Shown here piece after piece: positions 32,396 to 41,579 of a stretch of 64,000 nt of DNA (the stretch's first letter is position 1; each line of letters starts with the position of its first letter). The position numbers and the translations under genes were made by a program. Under the pieces are notes generated by a model. The model had not been told where the DNA came from. It searched no databases and saw only the letters and a list, made by a program, of their open reading frames with translations. This DNA is from Melaminivora suipulveris (GTDB taxonomy: Bacteria > Pseudomonadota > Gammaproteobacteria > Burkholderiales > Burkholderiaceae_C), in the NCBI RefSeq assembly GCF_003008575.1, contig NZ_CP027667.1:810501-874500 (forward strand), given 5' to 3'.

Positions 32396-35300
32396 TCAAT
32401 TGGGCTTCTCAAAGTTCTTGATCTCGCGCCAGCCCACGCGGCCGCCAGGGATCTTGATGGTGACCATCGGGCCCTGCGCCACATTCGGGTCGCTAGAACC
32501 GGAGCCGCCCAATGCGCTGACCGGCCTGGAGACGATCGTCAAATCTCGCCGCCCGCTGGGTTTGCGCGCAGTGTAGGTATGTGCGTCGGCCCCGGACATG
32601 TCCAGCGCCACGATGCGTGGCCGGCTGAGCGGCCGGGTCCGCTCGTCGCGCGCGCTGCGGCTGGTGCCGTAGAGGTTGTCGAAGGTCATGGCCGTTCCCG
32701 TGCCGTTGGCGGTGCAGTCCGCTGGCGGCACGAAGGAGTTGATGGCGGTGTAGCCGTAGCGAGTGTCAGCCTCAACAATCACGCGCTCGCCCGACGTCGG
32801 CAGGTCAACGTACCAGCCGCGATATTTGGGGCTGCCCGTGTAGGAAAACGTCGCATTGCCATCGACCAAGCCGGTGCCCTGAAAAGTCCGCGGGAACAGG
32901 CTCGCGCGCTTGACCTGATAGTGGCCAACCGCATTTTCCAGGTTGTCCCAGATGCCATAGATGCTGTTAGTTTCCGGCAGCGCAGCGTCGCCAACCTCGA
33001 TGTACTTGCCAGTCCCGAAAATCACCATGTAGCCACCGGTCAGGCCCGGCGCGACCTGGGGCACTGTGGTGAGAGACTGGGGCTTTGGGAGCACAGAAGG
33101 GGCGCCCGCGTCCTCCAAGATGGCCATTGGCAACCTGGTGCTACCGCTCTTCTTGACTGCGTTGTCCGCGTTGGTGGCATCCAGTCCTTGCTGAAAGTCG
33201 AACTTCCACAGGTTGCCGTAGGTGTCGCCGGCGTAGAAGACGATGGCATTGCCCTGGGCGTCCAGCGCCACTCCAGGATTGGTCAACGCAGCCGCCTTGG
33301 TGCCGGGGGGCTTGGGCAGCTTCATCTTGAAGTAGTTGTTGTTCTCCACCCAGGCGGCCGACGGATCCTTGTCCACGCTGAGCAGGAACAGGGCCTGCGC
33401 GCCGTCGGCGCTGGCGTAGCCGTCGGTCTTGTAGTTGTTGTAGCCGCTGCTCACCGCGACGAACCAGCGGTAGGTCGCAGGCGTGCCGGGGATCATCATG
33501 CGCACCAATTTGGGCGAGCCCAGCACATTGCCCATGTCGACATCGTCCTGGTCGGTGAACTCGAACAGCACCTTGTCCTTGGAGAAGCTGGTCGGATCGG
33601 TCACGTCCAGCGCGAAGATGCCCTGCGCACCGCCGCCCATGCCCGAGACCAGCAGCGTCTTCCACTGCAGCTTTCCATCACCATCCACCTGCTGCGCTTC
33701 GGTCACCAGCGGGATGGCGTCGACCAGAGGTTTGTAGCTGTAGTTGGCCGCCGCCAGCTGATGCGCCGATTCCGCCACCGCGCGCGGCATGTAGGCGAAC
33801 AGCTCCTTGCCATCACTGGCGCGGAAAGCGTGAAGGAAACCGTCATTTGCGCCCACATACACCGCAGCAGTGCGGTTCTTCTGCGTCTGGGCAAATTGCG
33901 CAAAACCCTCCCCGGTCACCTCGTCGTCCGCGCCCTGCTTGTACACCGGGCCGGAATTGACGATGGCGCCAAGCACGGAGGTGCGGGCGCGCAGGTAGCC
34001 GCCCGTCACGCCGGCCTCCAGCGAGCGGTCGCCGCGCAGCCAGTTGAGCGTGGCGTTCTGCATGTCCGAGTCGCTGATGCCGGCGGGCGCGCCGCTGGGT
34101 TGGATGGCCAGGGACGTCAGCACCGCCGCATCGAGGTTGCCCTTTTGCGCGACCGACAAGACCTGCCCCCCGCGGTTGGCACCATCGCGCGAGTAGGTGA
34201 AGAGCTTGCGGTCGGCCGGCTTGACCTGCGGATCGGACACACCGCCAGTAGCCAACGAAGCATCCGTCAGAATCTTGGCGGCATCCCACAGCGACGAGGC
34301 GACGGCCACGTCGCCGGTAGCCTGGTTGAAAGTCACCTTGGCCTTGACCAGCCGGCCGGCCCAGGTCTTGGAGTCGAACTGCGGCACGAACATGGCCCCA
34401 TCGGGTGAGGCGGTGCTGAAGTCAACCGAACTCAGGCCGATGACCGAACTGGGCGTGATGCTGCCGCCGATGGAGTTGAAAAAGCGTGCGACGCCCTCCT
34501 GCATCTTCTTGGCCTGGCTGGCGATCACATAGCCGTCGGGCGTGTTCGGAGCGCCGGCGTACTCCCAGCGGCTGTTGTCCAGTGCACCCGTCAGGACATT
34601 GCGGTACGGGTGGCCGTCCAGCTCTTCGTTCACGCCAAGCGCGCCATTCGCCAGTGGCCCGAGTCGATTCGTCTTGGAGCCGTCGGTATTGTTGAACCAG
34701 CCGTATTTGCCGGCCAGGTAGAAGCTGCTCTGGCGCGGTTTGATGGACCGAGGATTGTCGTCCTCGATGGAGCCGTTGCCGCCCTCGTCGACGTCGATGG
34801 TGAAAGTGTTGACCCGCACGAGGTTTTTGCTCTTGCCCTCAGCATCATCGTCGTTGCGGATGGCCTGTGTGTGCGCCCAATATGCTGCGCCGGCCCACAG
34901 GTAGGAGGAGCGGCTGCCGGAGCCCGTCTTCTTGCTGTTCAAGTTGTCGTTCGACGAATTGGGATTGGGGTTTCCTTTGGTAGAAACATTCACGCCAAAT
35001 GAGTTCTTGTAGGTAGCGGTGGCATTGGTTTCAAAATTGGCGATGACCTTCGCCCAATCGGCCGCGTTGAAAGTCCCGCTCCCCAGGAGGTTTTCTGCAC
35101 CTCGGGCCGGATCCTGGCTATCGGTCGAAGTGCCTCCGCTACCCCCATGCCCCGGCAAGTGTTTGTCGAAGTGGGTGTTGACGTCGCCGATGACCAGGGT
35201 GAAATTCTTGCGCTGGCAAGCGTTGCCGATGGGGTCCTGCCACGTTGTATAAACCGGGAACCCATCCTCCTTGCCCGAATAGCTGTCGATAGCGCCTGAC

Positions 35301-36526
35301 GTAGGACCCAGGCCCATGTAATAACGCAGTGATTCGTAATAAAGCTCGCCGACCGGGTCCAGGCTTTTGTAATAGCCCTTGGTTGACCCTGTGGTGCCAA
35401 ACCGGTTCACGTAGTTGATGACACCACTGTATGTAAACGACGCAGACCCCTTGGGATTGTTGACGAAAACGCCAGTCGTTCCGTCCCATTCCCTTTCGCT
35501 GTTGGGCACCATAATCCCCGCAGCATTGGGCTTGTCCGGGCCGACGTAGCCCATCGGCGCACGCAACACGCCGCCATAGCGCGTGTCCGAATTGTCGGCG
35601 AGGTAGCCAAATGCAGCCAGGCGCGTGCCATCGGACTTCTTCTGGATTTGCCCGATGGGCTTGTAATTGCCGCTGGGATAACGCGCGCAAAGATCCGGAC
35701 GCGTGGGCGCCTCGGCGGCGGTGCAGACTTTCACCCGCGCATACATGGGCAGGTAAGTCGTCGTTTTGCCCACCACCTTCGTCGGGTTGAGTTCGTGATT
35801 TTTCCCAGGGCTGCCGCAGTCGAGATTATTGCCTGTGGTGGTGCCGAACCAAATGCGGTCCAGACAGCTACCTGCGTAGACGTAATCGCTGCCCGACGCA
35901 GGGGTCGCGCTGGGCATCGCCTTGCCAAGTTGGCTTTTATGAATTTTCCTCACTGGAAAATACGTGGTCTGATTGAGGCCCCAGCCGTTGTAGAGGTAGG
36001 CGCGCTCGAGCACCGTCGCAGTCGAGGTATCGAGCGCCCGATTGCCACCTGTCAGCGCCAGACGCAGCACGTCGATGGCCGAGGTCGCGACGTAGTTCAG
36101 CAAGTTGCCGCTATAGGCGTTGCTGCAGTCGCCGCTGCTGCTGGCCGAGCCGGTGCGATAGAAATATTCACCATTGAGAGATGATGCGTCCCCGGCTTCC
36201 TTGTAGGCATAGCAGCTCTTGGGGTCCCAATAGCCGAGATACGGGTTGTTGATCGGGTCGTGGGTGTACTCGGCTGCGCGATAAGCAGCGCCCACGGTTG
36301 GGAATTCCACCGACAAGGCCAGCGAGACGTTGGAAGGCTCTTCCTGCTTGGCGCTGGGAGGCGAGCCCAAGTCCACCACATCGGGCACGGTGCCTTGCGA
36401 TGAAGCGATGCGCAGGCCCGCCGTTGTGCCCAGCGCCAGCAGCGCAATGACGGCCCCGGCGCGCAGCCAGCGCACGGAACGCGGCTTATGAATGAACTGG
36501 ACAGGTGAAAGATTTTTTGATGTCAT
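32396..36526 (-). CDS. pilY1: type IV pilus tip adhesin PilY1
   Basis: 1376 aa. A hydrophobic signal stretch near the N-terminus (WLRAGAVIALLALGTTAGL) precedes a long N-terminal region, and a C-terminal seven-bladed beta-propeller (about 850-1300) with hallmark PilY1 segments: AAVYVGANDGFLHAFRASD, AYMPRAV, GMGGGAQGIFALDVTDP, YAGDTYGNLWKFDFQQG, PVMIFGTGKYIEVGD-like GYMVIFGTGKYI, and FYTAINSF-like YGYTAINSF. An EF-hand-like Asp-rich loop (DQDDVDMGN) may bind calcium. It caps the pilus and mediates adhesion and retraction control. The ribosome site is GAGGGGG. It is longer than most PilY1 proteins' core (about 1160 aa). Confidence 0.93.
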   Translation of the reverse strand: MTSKNLSPVQFIHKPRSVRWLRAGAVIALLALGTTAGLRIASSQGTVPDVVDLGSPPSAKQEEPSNVSLALSVEFPTVGAAYRAAEYTHDPINNPYLGYWDPKSCYAYKEAGDASSLNGEYFYRTGSASSSGDCSNAYSGNLLNYVATSAIDVLRLALTGGNRALDTSTATVLERAYLYNGWGLNQTTYFPVRKIHKSQLGKAMPSATPASGSDYVYAGSCLDRIWFGTTTGNNLDCGSPGKNHELNPTKVVGKTTTYLPMYARVKVCTAAEAPTRPDLCARYPSGNYKPIGQIQKKSDGTRLAAFGYLADNSDTRYGGVLRAPMGYVGPDKPNAAGIMVPNSEREWDGTTGVFVNNPKGSASFTYSGVINYVNRFGTTGSTKGYYKSLDPVGELYYESLRYYMGLGPTSGAIDSYSGKEDGFPVYTTWQDPIGNACQRKNFTLVIGDVNTHFDKHLPGHGGSGGTSTDSQDPARGAENLLGSGTFNAADWAKVIANFETNATATYKNSFGVNVSTKGNPNPNSSNDNLNSKKTGSGSRSSYLWAGAAYWAHTQAIRNDDDAEGKSKNLVRVNTFTIDVDEGGNGSIEDDNPRSIKPRQSSFYLAGKYGWFNNTDGSKTNRLGPLANGALGVNEELDGHPYRNVLTGALDNSRWEYAGAPNTPDGYVIASQAKKMQEGVARFFNSIGGSITPSSVIGLSSVDFSTASPDGAMFVPQFDSKTWAGRLVKAKVTFNQATGDVAVASSLWDAAKILTDASLATGGVSDPQVKPADRKLFTYSRDGANRGGQVLSVAQKGNLDAAVLTSLAIQPSGAPAGISDSDMQNATLNWLRGDRSLEAGVTGGYLRARTSVLGAIVNSGPVYKQGADDEVTGEGFAQFAQTQKNRTAAVYVGANDGFLHAFRASDGKELFAYMPRAVAESAHQLAAANYSYKPLVDAIPLVTEAQQVDGDGKLQWKTLLVSGMGGGAQGIFALDVTDPTSFSKDKVLFEFTDQDDVDMGNVLGSPKLVRMMIPGTPATYRWFVAVSSGYNNYKTDGYASADGAQALFLLSVDKDPSAAWVENNNYFKMKLPKPPGTKAAALTNPGVALDAQGNAIVFYAGDTYGNLWKFDFQQGLDATNADNAVKKSGSTRLPMAILEDAGAPSVLPKPQSLTTVPQVAPGLTGGYMVIFGTGKYIEVGDAALPETNSIYGIWDNLENAVGHYQVKRASLFPRTFQGTGLVDGNATFSYTGSPKYRGWYVDLPTSGERVIVEADTRYGYTAINSFVPPADCTANGTGTAMTFDNLYGTSRSARDERTRPLSRPRIVALDMSGADAHTYTARKPSGRRDLTIVSRPVSALGGSGSSDPNVAQGPMVTIKIPGGRVGWREIKNFEKPN

Positions 36527-36535
36527 GACGCCCCC

Positions 36536-37231
36536 TCAGCTCCCGCACGACTTTTCCAGCACTGGTTTATAGATTTCAGCTTCCAGCATGACCTTGGTAT
36601 TCGGGTTGACACCGTAGCCCAGCGCATAGACCTTGTAGGCGGCTTCGACTTCGAAAGTCTGATTGCCACGCAGAATCTGCACTTTGGCGGGCGTGGACTG
36701 GACAATGATGTATTTGGGGGGCTTGGCAGGCATTGGCGGCTTGACGCTGCCGGTACCGTCGCCGGTCACAAAATGGTCGCTGCGGCCGGTAAATTCGCCG
36801 TAGGTGACGTAGCGGCGGCTGGCATCGCTGGTTTCCTCCCAGTCGACTACCTTATACATGGGTTCGATTTTATCAGGATCGGATATCCCCGGCATTTCGC
36901 AGAACCCCCGGCGATCGGCGTTAAAGCTGCAATTGAGCTCCGGATAGAAAGCCGCGTGCTTGTTGCCGAACTTGCAGCCGCGCGCCTTGGAGCCCGTCGC
37001 CAGCGCCAGCGTGGCATCCATAATGTCCAGTTCGGCGTCGTTCAGAGCCAGCTCGGCGGCCTGGAAGGCGGTCTGCCGGTCGCGGTCGTTGCGCGCCGTC
37101 TTGTCGCCCAGCAGCGTCGAGCGTGCGGCGAACAAGGCGGCAGAGATGGCGATGGCCATCATCAGCAACACGAAGATCAGCGCCAGTCCGCGCTGCGGGC
37201 GCTGGGGGATGGCTTTTTGGAGGTCGATCAT
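36536..37231 (-). CDS. pilX: minor pilin PilX
   Basis: 231 aa. PilX-type N-terminus QRGLALIFVLLMMAIAISAALFAARS: a Gly cleavage site and hydrophobic helix without the usual Glu5, a known PilX feature. The rest is helical then Cys-containing (GCKFG, NCSFNADRRGFCEMPG). It lies 5 bases after pilW and 9 before pilY1. It should form a minor pilin complex with PilV/PilW/PilE/PilY1 at the pilus tip. Confidence 0.88.
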   Translation of the reverse strand: MIDLQKAIPQRPQRGLALIFVLLMMAIAISAALFAARSTLLGDKTARNDRDRQTAFQAAELALNDAELDIMDATLALATGSKARGCKFGNKHAAFYPELNCSFNADRRGFCEMPGISDPDKIEPMYKVVDWEETSDASRRYVTYGEFTGRSDHFVTGDGTGSVKPPMPAKPPKYIIVQSTPAKVQILRGNQTFEVEAAYKVYALGYGVNPNTKVMLEAEIYKPVLEKSCGS

Positions 37232-37236
37232 GGCGG

Positions 37237-38226
37237 TCAGACGGCGTTGCGCAGCATGAAGGTGCTGATGTAGACCCGGCGCAAGCGGCCATCTTTCGGG
37301 GGCGTGAATTTCACGGACGAGTTGAAATCTCGCCCCAGCGGATAGAGGTCAAGCTCCGCTTCGTCATCGACGTCGCGGATTCCTTGCGAACTGCCAGGCG
37401 GCCCGCGCAGGATCATGCCAATTCGCACGGCGCGCACATTGCGCCAGTTGGTGTCGCCAACGTCCGAAGCGCTGACCCAGCGGTCTGGCACACCATCGGA
37501 TACGCAGGGCGTTGCAGGTCCTGCGCAGTCCACGCCATACATCACCTGAAAACTTTCCACGCCTCTGGCCATGGGCTGGGGTTTGGGCCGCTTCCATCCC
37601 GCCGAAGCGCCGGCGCCAGGACTGTTGTACTCCTCACTACAGTAAAGCTCTGGCTCCCCGTTGAGCTCCTTCACCCAAAAAACACTCAAACCCAATTGCG
37701 ATTCTTCAGTCGTCAACCCGACGGCGGTGCCAGCGCAAGTGGTGAAGCTTTCGTCACCCCGCCCTTCATCACGGCTTTTGACGCTGGCGCCGCTCGCGCC
37801 ATTGAAGCGCACGGCCAGGGCGTCGCTGCTGTTGATGCCGCCGCTGTTTTTCTGGCCAACCGCGCCTTGGCTGTCAACGACCTTGGAGTTATCGAATCCA
37901 AGGATCGGACAGGGTGTTGTCGCAGCGCTTGCGGCGCAAGCATCGAAAACATTCGCCACGGTGCGGCGAGACGCGCCTGCGTCGCTCTCCTCCGGTACCG
38001 CCCCTGGATAACCCGCGCTGCGGATCGTCTGCCCGACGATCTCGAACACGTAGCGCGCGGTGTCGTCCAGCCCCTGCGAAGCGTCCACCGTTTTGTTGCT
38101 GCCCGAATTGACCGAATACAGCGCGACAGTCGCCGCAGTCACCATCATCATGAGCGCGATGGCGACCAGGAATTCGACCAGCGTCAGGCCGCGCTGCAGG
38201 CCGCATGGAATGCCTTGCTTTTTCAT
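37237..38226 (-). CDS. pilW: minor pilin PilW
   Basis: 329 aa. Prepilin motif RGLTLVEFLVAIALMMMVTAATVALY near the N-terminus, followed by SNKTVDASQGLDDTARYVFEIVGQTIRSAGYPG, the standard PilW pattern, and a long beta-rich C-terminal domain with paired Cys (YGVDCAGPATPCVSDG). The ATG overlaps the pilV stop (ATGA). Minor pilin; with PilX and PilV it links to PilY1. Confidence 0.9.
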   Translation of the reverse strand: MKKQGIPCGLQRGLTLVEFLVAIALMMMVTAATVALYSVNSGSNKTVDASQGLDDTARYVFEIVGQTIRSAGYPGAVPEESDAGASRRTVANVFDACAASAATTPCPILGFDNSKVVDSQGAVGQKNSGGINSSDALAVRFNGASGASVKSRDEGRGDESFTTCAGTAVGLTTEESQLGLSVFWVKELNGEPELYCSEEYNSPGAGASAGWKRPKPQPMARGVESFQVMYGVDCAGPATPCVSDGVPDRWVSASDVGDTNWRNVRAVRIGMILRGPPGSSQGIRDVDDEAELDLYPLGRDFNSSVKFTPPKDGRLRRVYISTFMLRNAV

Positions 38227-38876
38227 GGCGTGCCTCCGGCCGGCGCGGTGGAGACATAGTCGCGCAGATTGCCCATGACGGAAATCGCGAACTGCGGCCG
38301 GTCCGCAGTCATCCAGGTGCGATCCACACTGGCACCGCCCGAGCCGACGGACTGCTTGGCCAGCCAACTCATCTTGATGAGCACCGTGGCGCCAGCCTCG
38401 TCGCAGCCGCCCCATTCCAGTTCACCGGCCGAGTTACGCGGCGTGGAGTCGCGGCAGACCTCGCCGCGGCCCTGGGGCAAGGCAGGAGGGCGGTCGGAAC
38501 CCTTGCCGTTGACACGTAAGGCCCAGTCATCACGCAGAGCGGTCAACAACTGGCTAGGCGTGCAGTTCTTGGTGGAACCCGTGCAATTGCCTGGCGTACC
38601 GCTGGTGAAGGAAGCGGTGTCGACCATCAAGGTGTTGGTCGACGAAGAAGTCGCTGACGTGGTCGACGACGTCCCATCCGGGATCATCTGCATCAGCTCC
38701 CCATACTCGCGCGCGAGTGCCCCGGCCACGGCCGAGTTGGACGAGTACTTGGCCGCCTGCAGGGACGACAGCACCAGGCCGACCGCACCCAGCATGCCGA
38801 ACGAAAAAATGATCAGCGCGACCAGGACCTCGACCAGGGTGAAGCCGCGTTGGGCGCGAAATGCGTGCAGGTTCAT
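38223..38876 (-). CDS. pilV: minor pilin PilV
   Basis: 217 aa. Prepilin site RGFTLVEVLVALIIFSFGMLGAVGL at about residue 10 and a Ser/Thr-rich C-terminal domain with Cys pairs (GNCTGSTKNCTPSQLL, GEVCRDSTP). The ATG at 38876 is the first gene of the cluster pilV-W-X-Y1-E-fimT. The 145-base gap upstream is shared with the divergent prfA and should carry both promoters. Confidence 0.9.
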   Translation of the reverse strand: MNLHAFRAQRGFTLVEVLVALIIFSFGMLGAVGLVLSSLQAAKYSSNSAVAGALAREYGELMQMIPDGTSSTTSATSSSTNTLMVDTASFTSGTPGNCTGSTKNCTPSQLLTALRDDWALRVNGKGSDRPPALPQGRGEVCRDSTPRNSAGELEWGGCDEAGATVLIKMSWLAKQSVGSGGASVDRTWMTADRPQFAISVMGNLRDYVSTAPAGGTP

Positions 38877-39021
38877 GAAAGCGGAGTCTGGCACCCCACT
38901 CGTCGCACGCGCTCGATGAACCGACTGACGGCCCCGAATGCCGGACGAGCGGCGATTATCGGGACGGCGGCCCGCACGCGCGGGAGCGACGACAATCGCG
39001 GCTTTGCGCGCCTTTTTTGCC

Positions 39022-40104
39022 ATGAAGCCTTTCGTCCGCGACCAACTCCAGCGCTACGCCGACCGCCTGTCGGAACTGGACTTTCTGCTCTCGCGCCCGG
39101 ACATCATGGCCGACATGGACCAGTTCCTGGCCCTCTCGCGCGAACACGCGGAGGTTGCCGCGGTGGCCGATCGCTATGCGCGCTGGCGCCAGCGCCAATC
39201 CGACCTGGCAGCGGCACAGGAGCTGCTGCAGGACGCCGACATGGCCGAGATGGCGCAGGAGGAAATGGCCAGCGCCCAGACCGAGCTGACCACGCTGGAG
39301 GAGGAGCTGCAGCGCCTGCTGCTGCCCAAGGATCCCGAGGACGCGCGCAACGCGTTCCTGGAAATCCGCGCCGGCACCGGCGGCGACGAATCCGCGCTGT
39401 TCGCCGGCGACCTGGCGCGCATGTACACGCGCTACGCGGCCGAAGCGGGCTGGCGGGTGGAAATCATGAGCGCGCACGAGGCCGAGCTGGGCGGCTACAA
39501 GGAGGTGGTGTTGCGCATCGAAGGGCAACAGGTCTACGGCCGGCTGCGCTTCGAGTCCGGCGGCCACCGGGTGCAGCGCGTACCCGTGACGGAGACGCAA
39601 GGGCGCATCCACACCAGCGCCTGCACCGTGGCCGTCATGCCCGAGCCTGACGAAAGCCAGGCCATCACGCTCAACCCGGCCGACCTGCGCATCGACACCT
39701 TCCGCGCCAGCGGCGCCGGCGGCCAGCACATCAACAAGACCGACTCGGCCGTGCGCGTGGTGCACCTGCCCACCGGCATCGTCGCCGAATGCCAGGACGG
39801 GCGCAGCCAGCACGCCAACAAGGCCAAGGCACTGGCCGTGCTGCAGGCGCGCCTGGAGAACAAGGAACGCAGCGAACGTGCCGCCAAGGAGGCCGCGACG
39901 CGCCGCGGCCTGATCGGCTCGGGCGACCGCTCCGACCGCATCCGTACGTACAACTTTCCGCAGGGGCGGTTGACCGACCACCGCATCAACCTGACGCTGT
40001 ACAAGCTGCTGGCCGTCATGGAGGGCGACCTGGGCGAGGTACTGGACGCGCTGCAGCACGCACACGAAGCCGAGCTGATGGCGCAGCTGGAAGTGCGTGC
40101 CTGA
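39022..40104 (+). CDS. prfA: peptide chain release factor 1
   Basis: 360 aa, same as E. coli RF1. It reads stop codons UAA and UAG in the ribosomal A site and releases the chain. The stop-reading PxT motif is PVT ([15 protein letters not shown]); the catalytic GGQ is in [15 protein letters not shown], where Gln is the substrate of PrmC encoded just downstream. It is preceded by a 145-base divergent region. A 67-base gap with the operon repeat separates it from prmC. Confidence 0.96.
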   Translation: MKPFVRDQLQRYADRLSELDFLLSRPDIMADMDQFLALSREHAEVAAVADRYARWRQRQSDLAAAQELLQDADMAEMAQEEMASAQTELTTLEEELQRLLLPKDPEDARNAFLEIRAGTGGDESALFAGDLARMYTRYAAEAGWRVEIMSAHEAELGGYKEVVLRIEGQQVYGRLRFESGGHRVQRVPVTETQGRIHTSACTVAVMPEPDESQAITLNPADLRIDTFRASGAGGQHINKTDSAVRVVHLPTGIVAECQDGRSQHANKAKALAVLQARLENKERSERAAKEAATRRGLIGSGDRSDRIRTYNFPQGRLTDHRINLTLYKLLAVMEGDLGEVLDALQHAHEAELMAQLEVRA

Positions 40105-40171
40105 GGCTTGTTTTGAGGAAAATTGGCCCTCAGTCGTTGTGGGATAACGGCTTTCAGCTATAAAAACAGTA
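40105..40171 (+). repeat. operon-gap repeat, copy 2 (prfA/prmC)
   Basis: Contains CAGTCGTTGTGGGATAACGG and then CTTTCAGCTAT before prmC; similar in order and position to 25092-25153 (CAGCCGTTG ... ACGGCTTCCAGCTAT). Its stem is less perfect. Confidence 0.55.
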
Positions 40172-41017
40172 GTGAATACCTTGTCCCAGGCCCTTGCCCA
40201 GGCCCAACGCGCGGGCCTGCCGCGCATCGAGGCGCAGATGCTGCTGCTGCATGCGCTCGGCCGTCCGCTGCATGACCGTGCCTGGCTGATCGCGCACGAT
40301 GACGAAGCACTCGCGGGCGAAGCCGATGCGGTCTTCGGCTCGCTGTGCCGCCGCCGCCTGGAGGGCGAGCCGGTCGCGTACCTGACCGGCCGCAAGGAGT
40401 TTCACGGCCTGACCCTGGCGGTTGATCGGCGCGTGCTGGACCCGCGCCCGGATACCGAAACGCTGGTGGATTGGGCGCTGGAGTTGCTCGAAGACCTGCC
40501 CGCCCCACGCATCGTCGACCTGGGCACCGGCAGCGGCGCCATCGCCCTGGCACTGGCGCATGCCCGGCCGGATGCGCAGGTACTGGCTATCGATGCCAGC
40601 GAGGACGCGTTGGCCGTGGCGCGCGCCAACGGCGAGATCCTCAAGCTGCCCGTGCGGTGGCAGCCAGGCGACTGGCTGGACGGCGTGCCGGGGCCGTTCG
40701 ACGCCATTGTGAGCAACCCGCCCTATATCCCGGCCGCGGACCCGCACCTGGCCGCCCTGTGCCACGAACCCCTGGCGGCGCTGGCCAGCGGCGACGATGG
40801 CCTGCGCGACATCCGAGCCATCACCGCCCAGGCGCCCGCCCGGTTGAAGCCGGGTGGCTGGCTGCTGCTGGAGCACGGCTGGGATCAGGCGGACGCTGTG
40901 CAATCGCTGCTGCGCGCGGCCGGCTTCGCGCAGGTGCAAAGCCGCCGCGATTTGGCCGGCATAGCCCGCTGCACCGGCGGGACAATGCCTGCAAAACATC
41001 CACCACGGATGAAATAA
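40172..41017 (+). CDS. prmC: release factor glutamine methyltransferase
   Basis: 281 aa with a GTG start. SAM-dependent methyltransferase: motif I LDLGTGSGAIALALAH-like VDLGTGSGAIALAL, and the catalytic NPPY (IVSNPPYIP). It methylates the GGQ Gln of RF1 and RF2. The N-terminal helical domain (QAQRAGLPRIEAQMLLLHALGR) binds the release factor. Position directly after prfA is the usual one. It continues into grxD with a 50-base gap. Confidence 0.94.
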   Translation: MNTLSQALAQAQRAGLPRIEAQMLLLHALGRPLHDRAWLIAHDDEALAGEADAVFGSLCRRRLEGEPVAYLTGRKEFHGLTLAVDRRVLDPRPDTETLVDWALELLEDLPAPRIVDLGTGSGAIALALAHARPDAQVLAIDASEDALAVARANGEILKLPVRWQPGDWLDGVPGPFDAIVSNPPYIPAADPHLAALCHEPLAALASGDDGLRDIRAITAQAPARLKPGGWLLLEHGWDQADAVQSLLRAAGFAQVQSRRDLAGIARCTGGTMPAKHPPRMK

Positions 41018-41067
41018 TCCCGCCATCGCCCCGGCCGGGGCGCCCACCCACCAGGAGCACCACCCTT

Positions 41068-41400
41068 ATGAGCGACGTCCAGCAACGCATCGAGCAACTC
41101 GTCAAGAACAACGACATCCTGCTGTTCATGAAAGGCAACGCGAGCTTTCCCATGTGCGGCTTTTCCGGCCGCGCCGTGCAAATCCTCAAGGCCTGCGGCG
41201 TGGACGCCAAGGACATCGCCACGGTGAATGTGCTCGACGACCAGGAGATCCGCCAGGGCATCAAGGACTTCAGCCACTGGCCCACCATCCCGCAGCTGTA
41301 CGTGCGCGGCGAGTTCATCGGCGGCTCGGACATCATGATGGAGATGTACGAGTCGGGCGAGCTGCAGCAGGTCGTCTCCGGCCAGCAAGCCGCCGGCTGA
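41068..41400 (+). CDS. grxD: monothiol glutaredoxin (Grx4 type)
   Basis: 110 aa. The CGFS active site is MCGFSGRAVQIL; other Grx4 motifs are NDILLFMKGN, WPTIPQLYV, and GGSDIMMEMYESGEL. Such proteins carry an [2Fe-2S] cluster and hand it on to target proteins. CAGGAG precedes the ATG. A strong terminator follows, closing prfA-prmC-grxD. Confidence 0.95.
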   Translation: MSDVQQRIEQLVKNNDILLFMKGNASFPMCGFSGRAVQILKACGVDAKDIATVNVLDDQEIRQGIKDFSHWPTIPQLYVRGEFIGGSDIMMEMYESGELQQVVSGQQAAG

Positions 41401-41429
41401 CTGCACGGCCCCGCTGGCACAGCAAGCAA

Positions 41430-41452
41430 CCGCTCCCCGGAGCGGTTTTTTT
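41430..41452 (+). terminator. rho-independent terminator after grxD
   Basis: Perfect 7 bp stem CCGCTCC/GGAGCGG with a 2-base loop, then seven T. Confidence 0.85.
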
Positions 41453-41579
41453 CTGTCTGGCGTGTGGAGTCGTTGCGAGCGGGAGGGAGCGCCGGGCGCT
41501 TCCGGGGCGGCCGCTACACTCGTGCGACCGTCACCCCAGCGCGGCGCACGCAGTCAAGGCGCGCGCCGCGCCACTGCCC

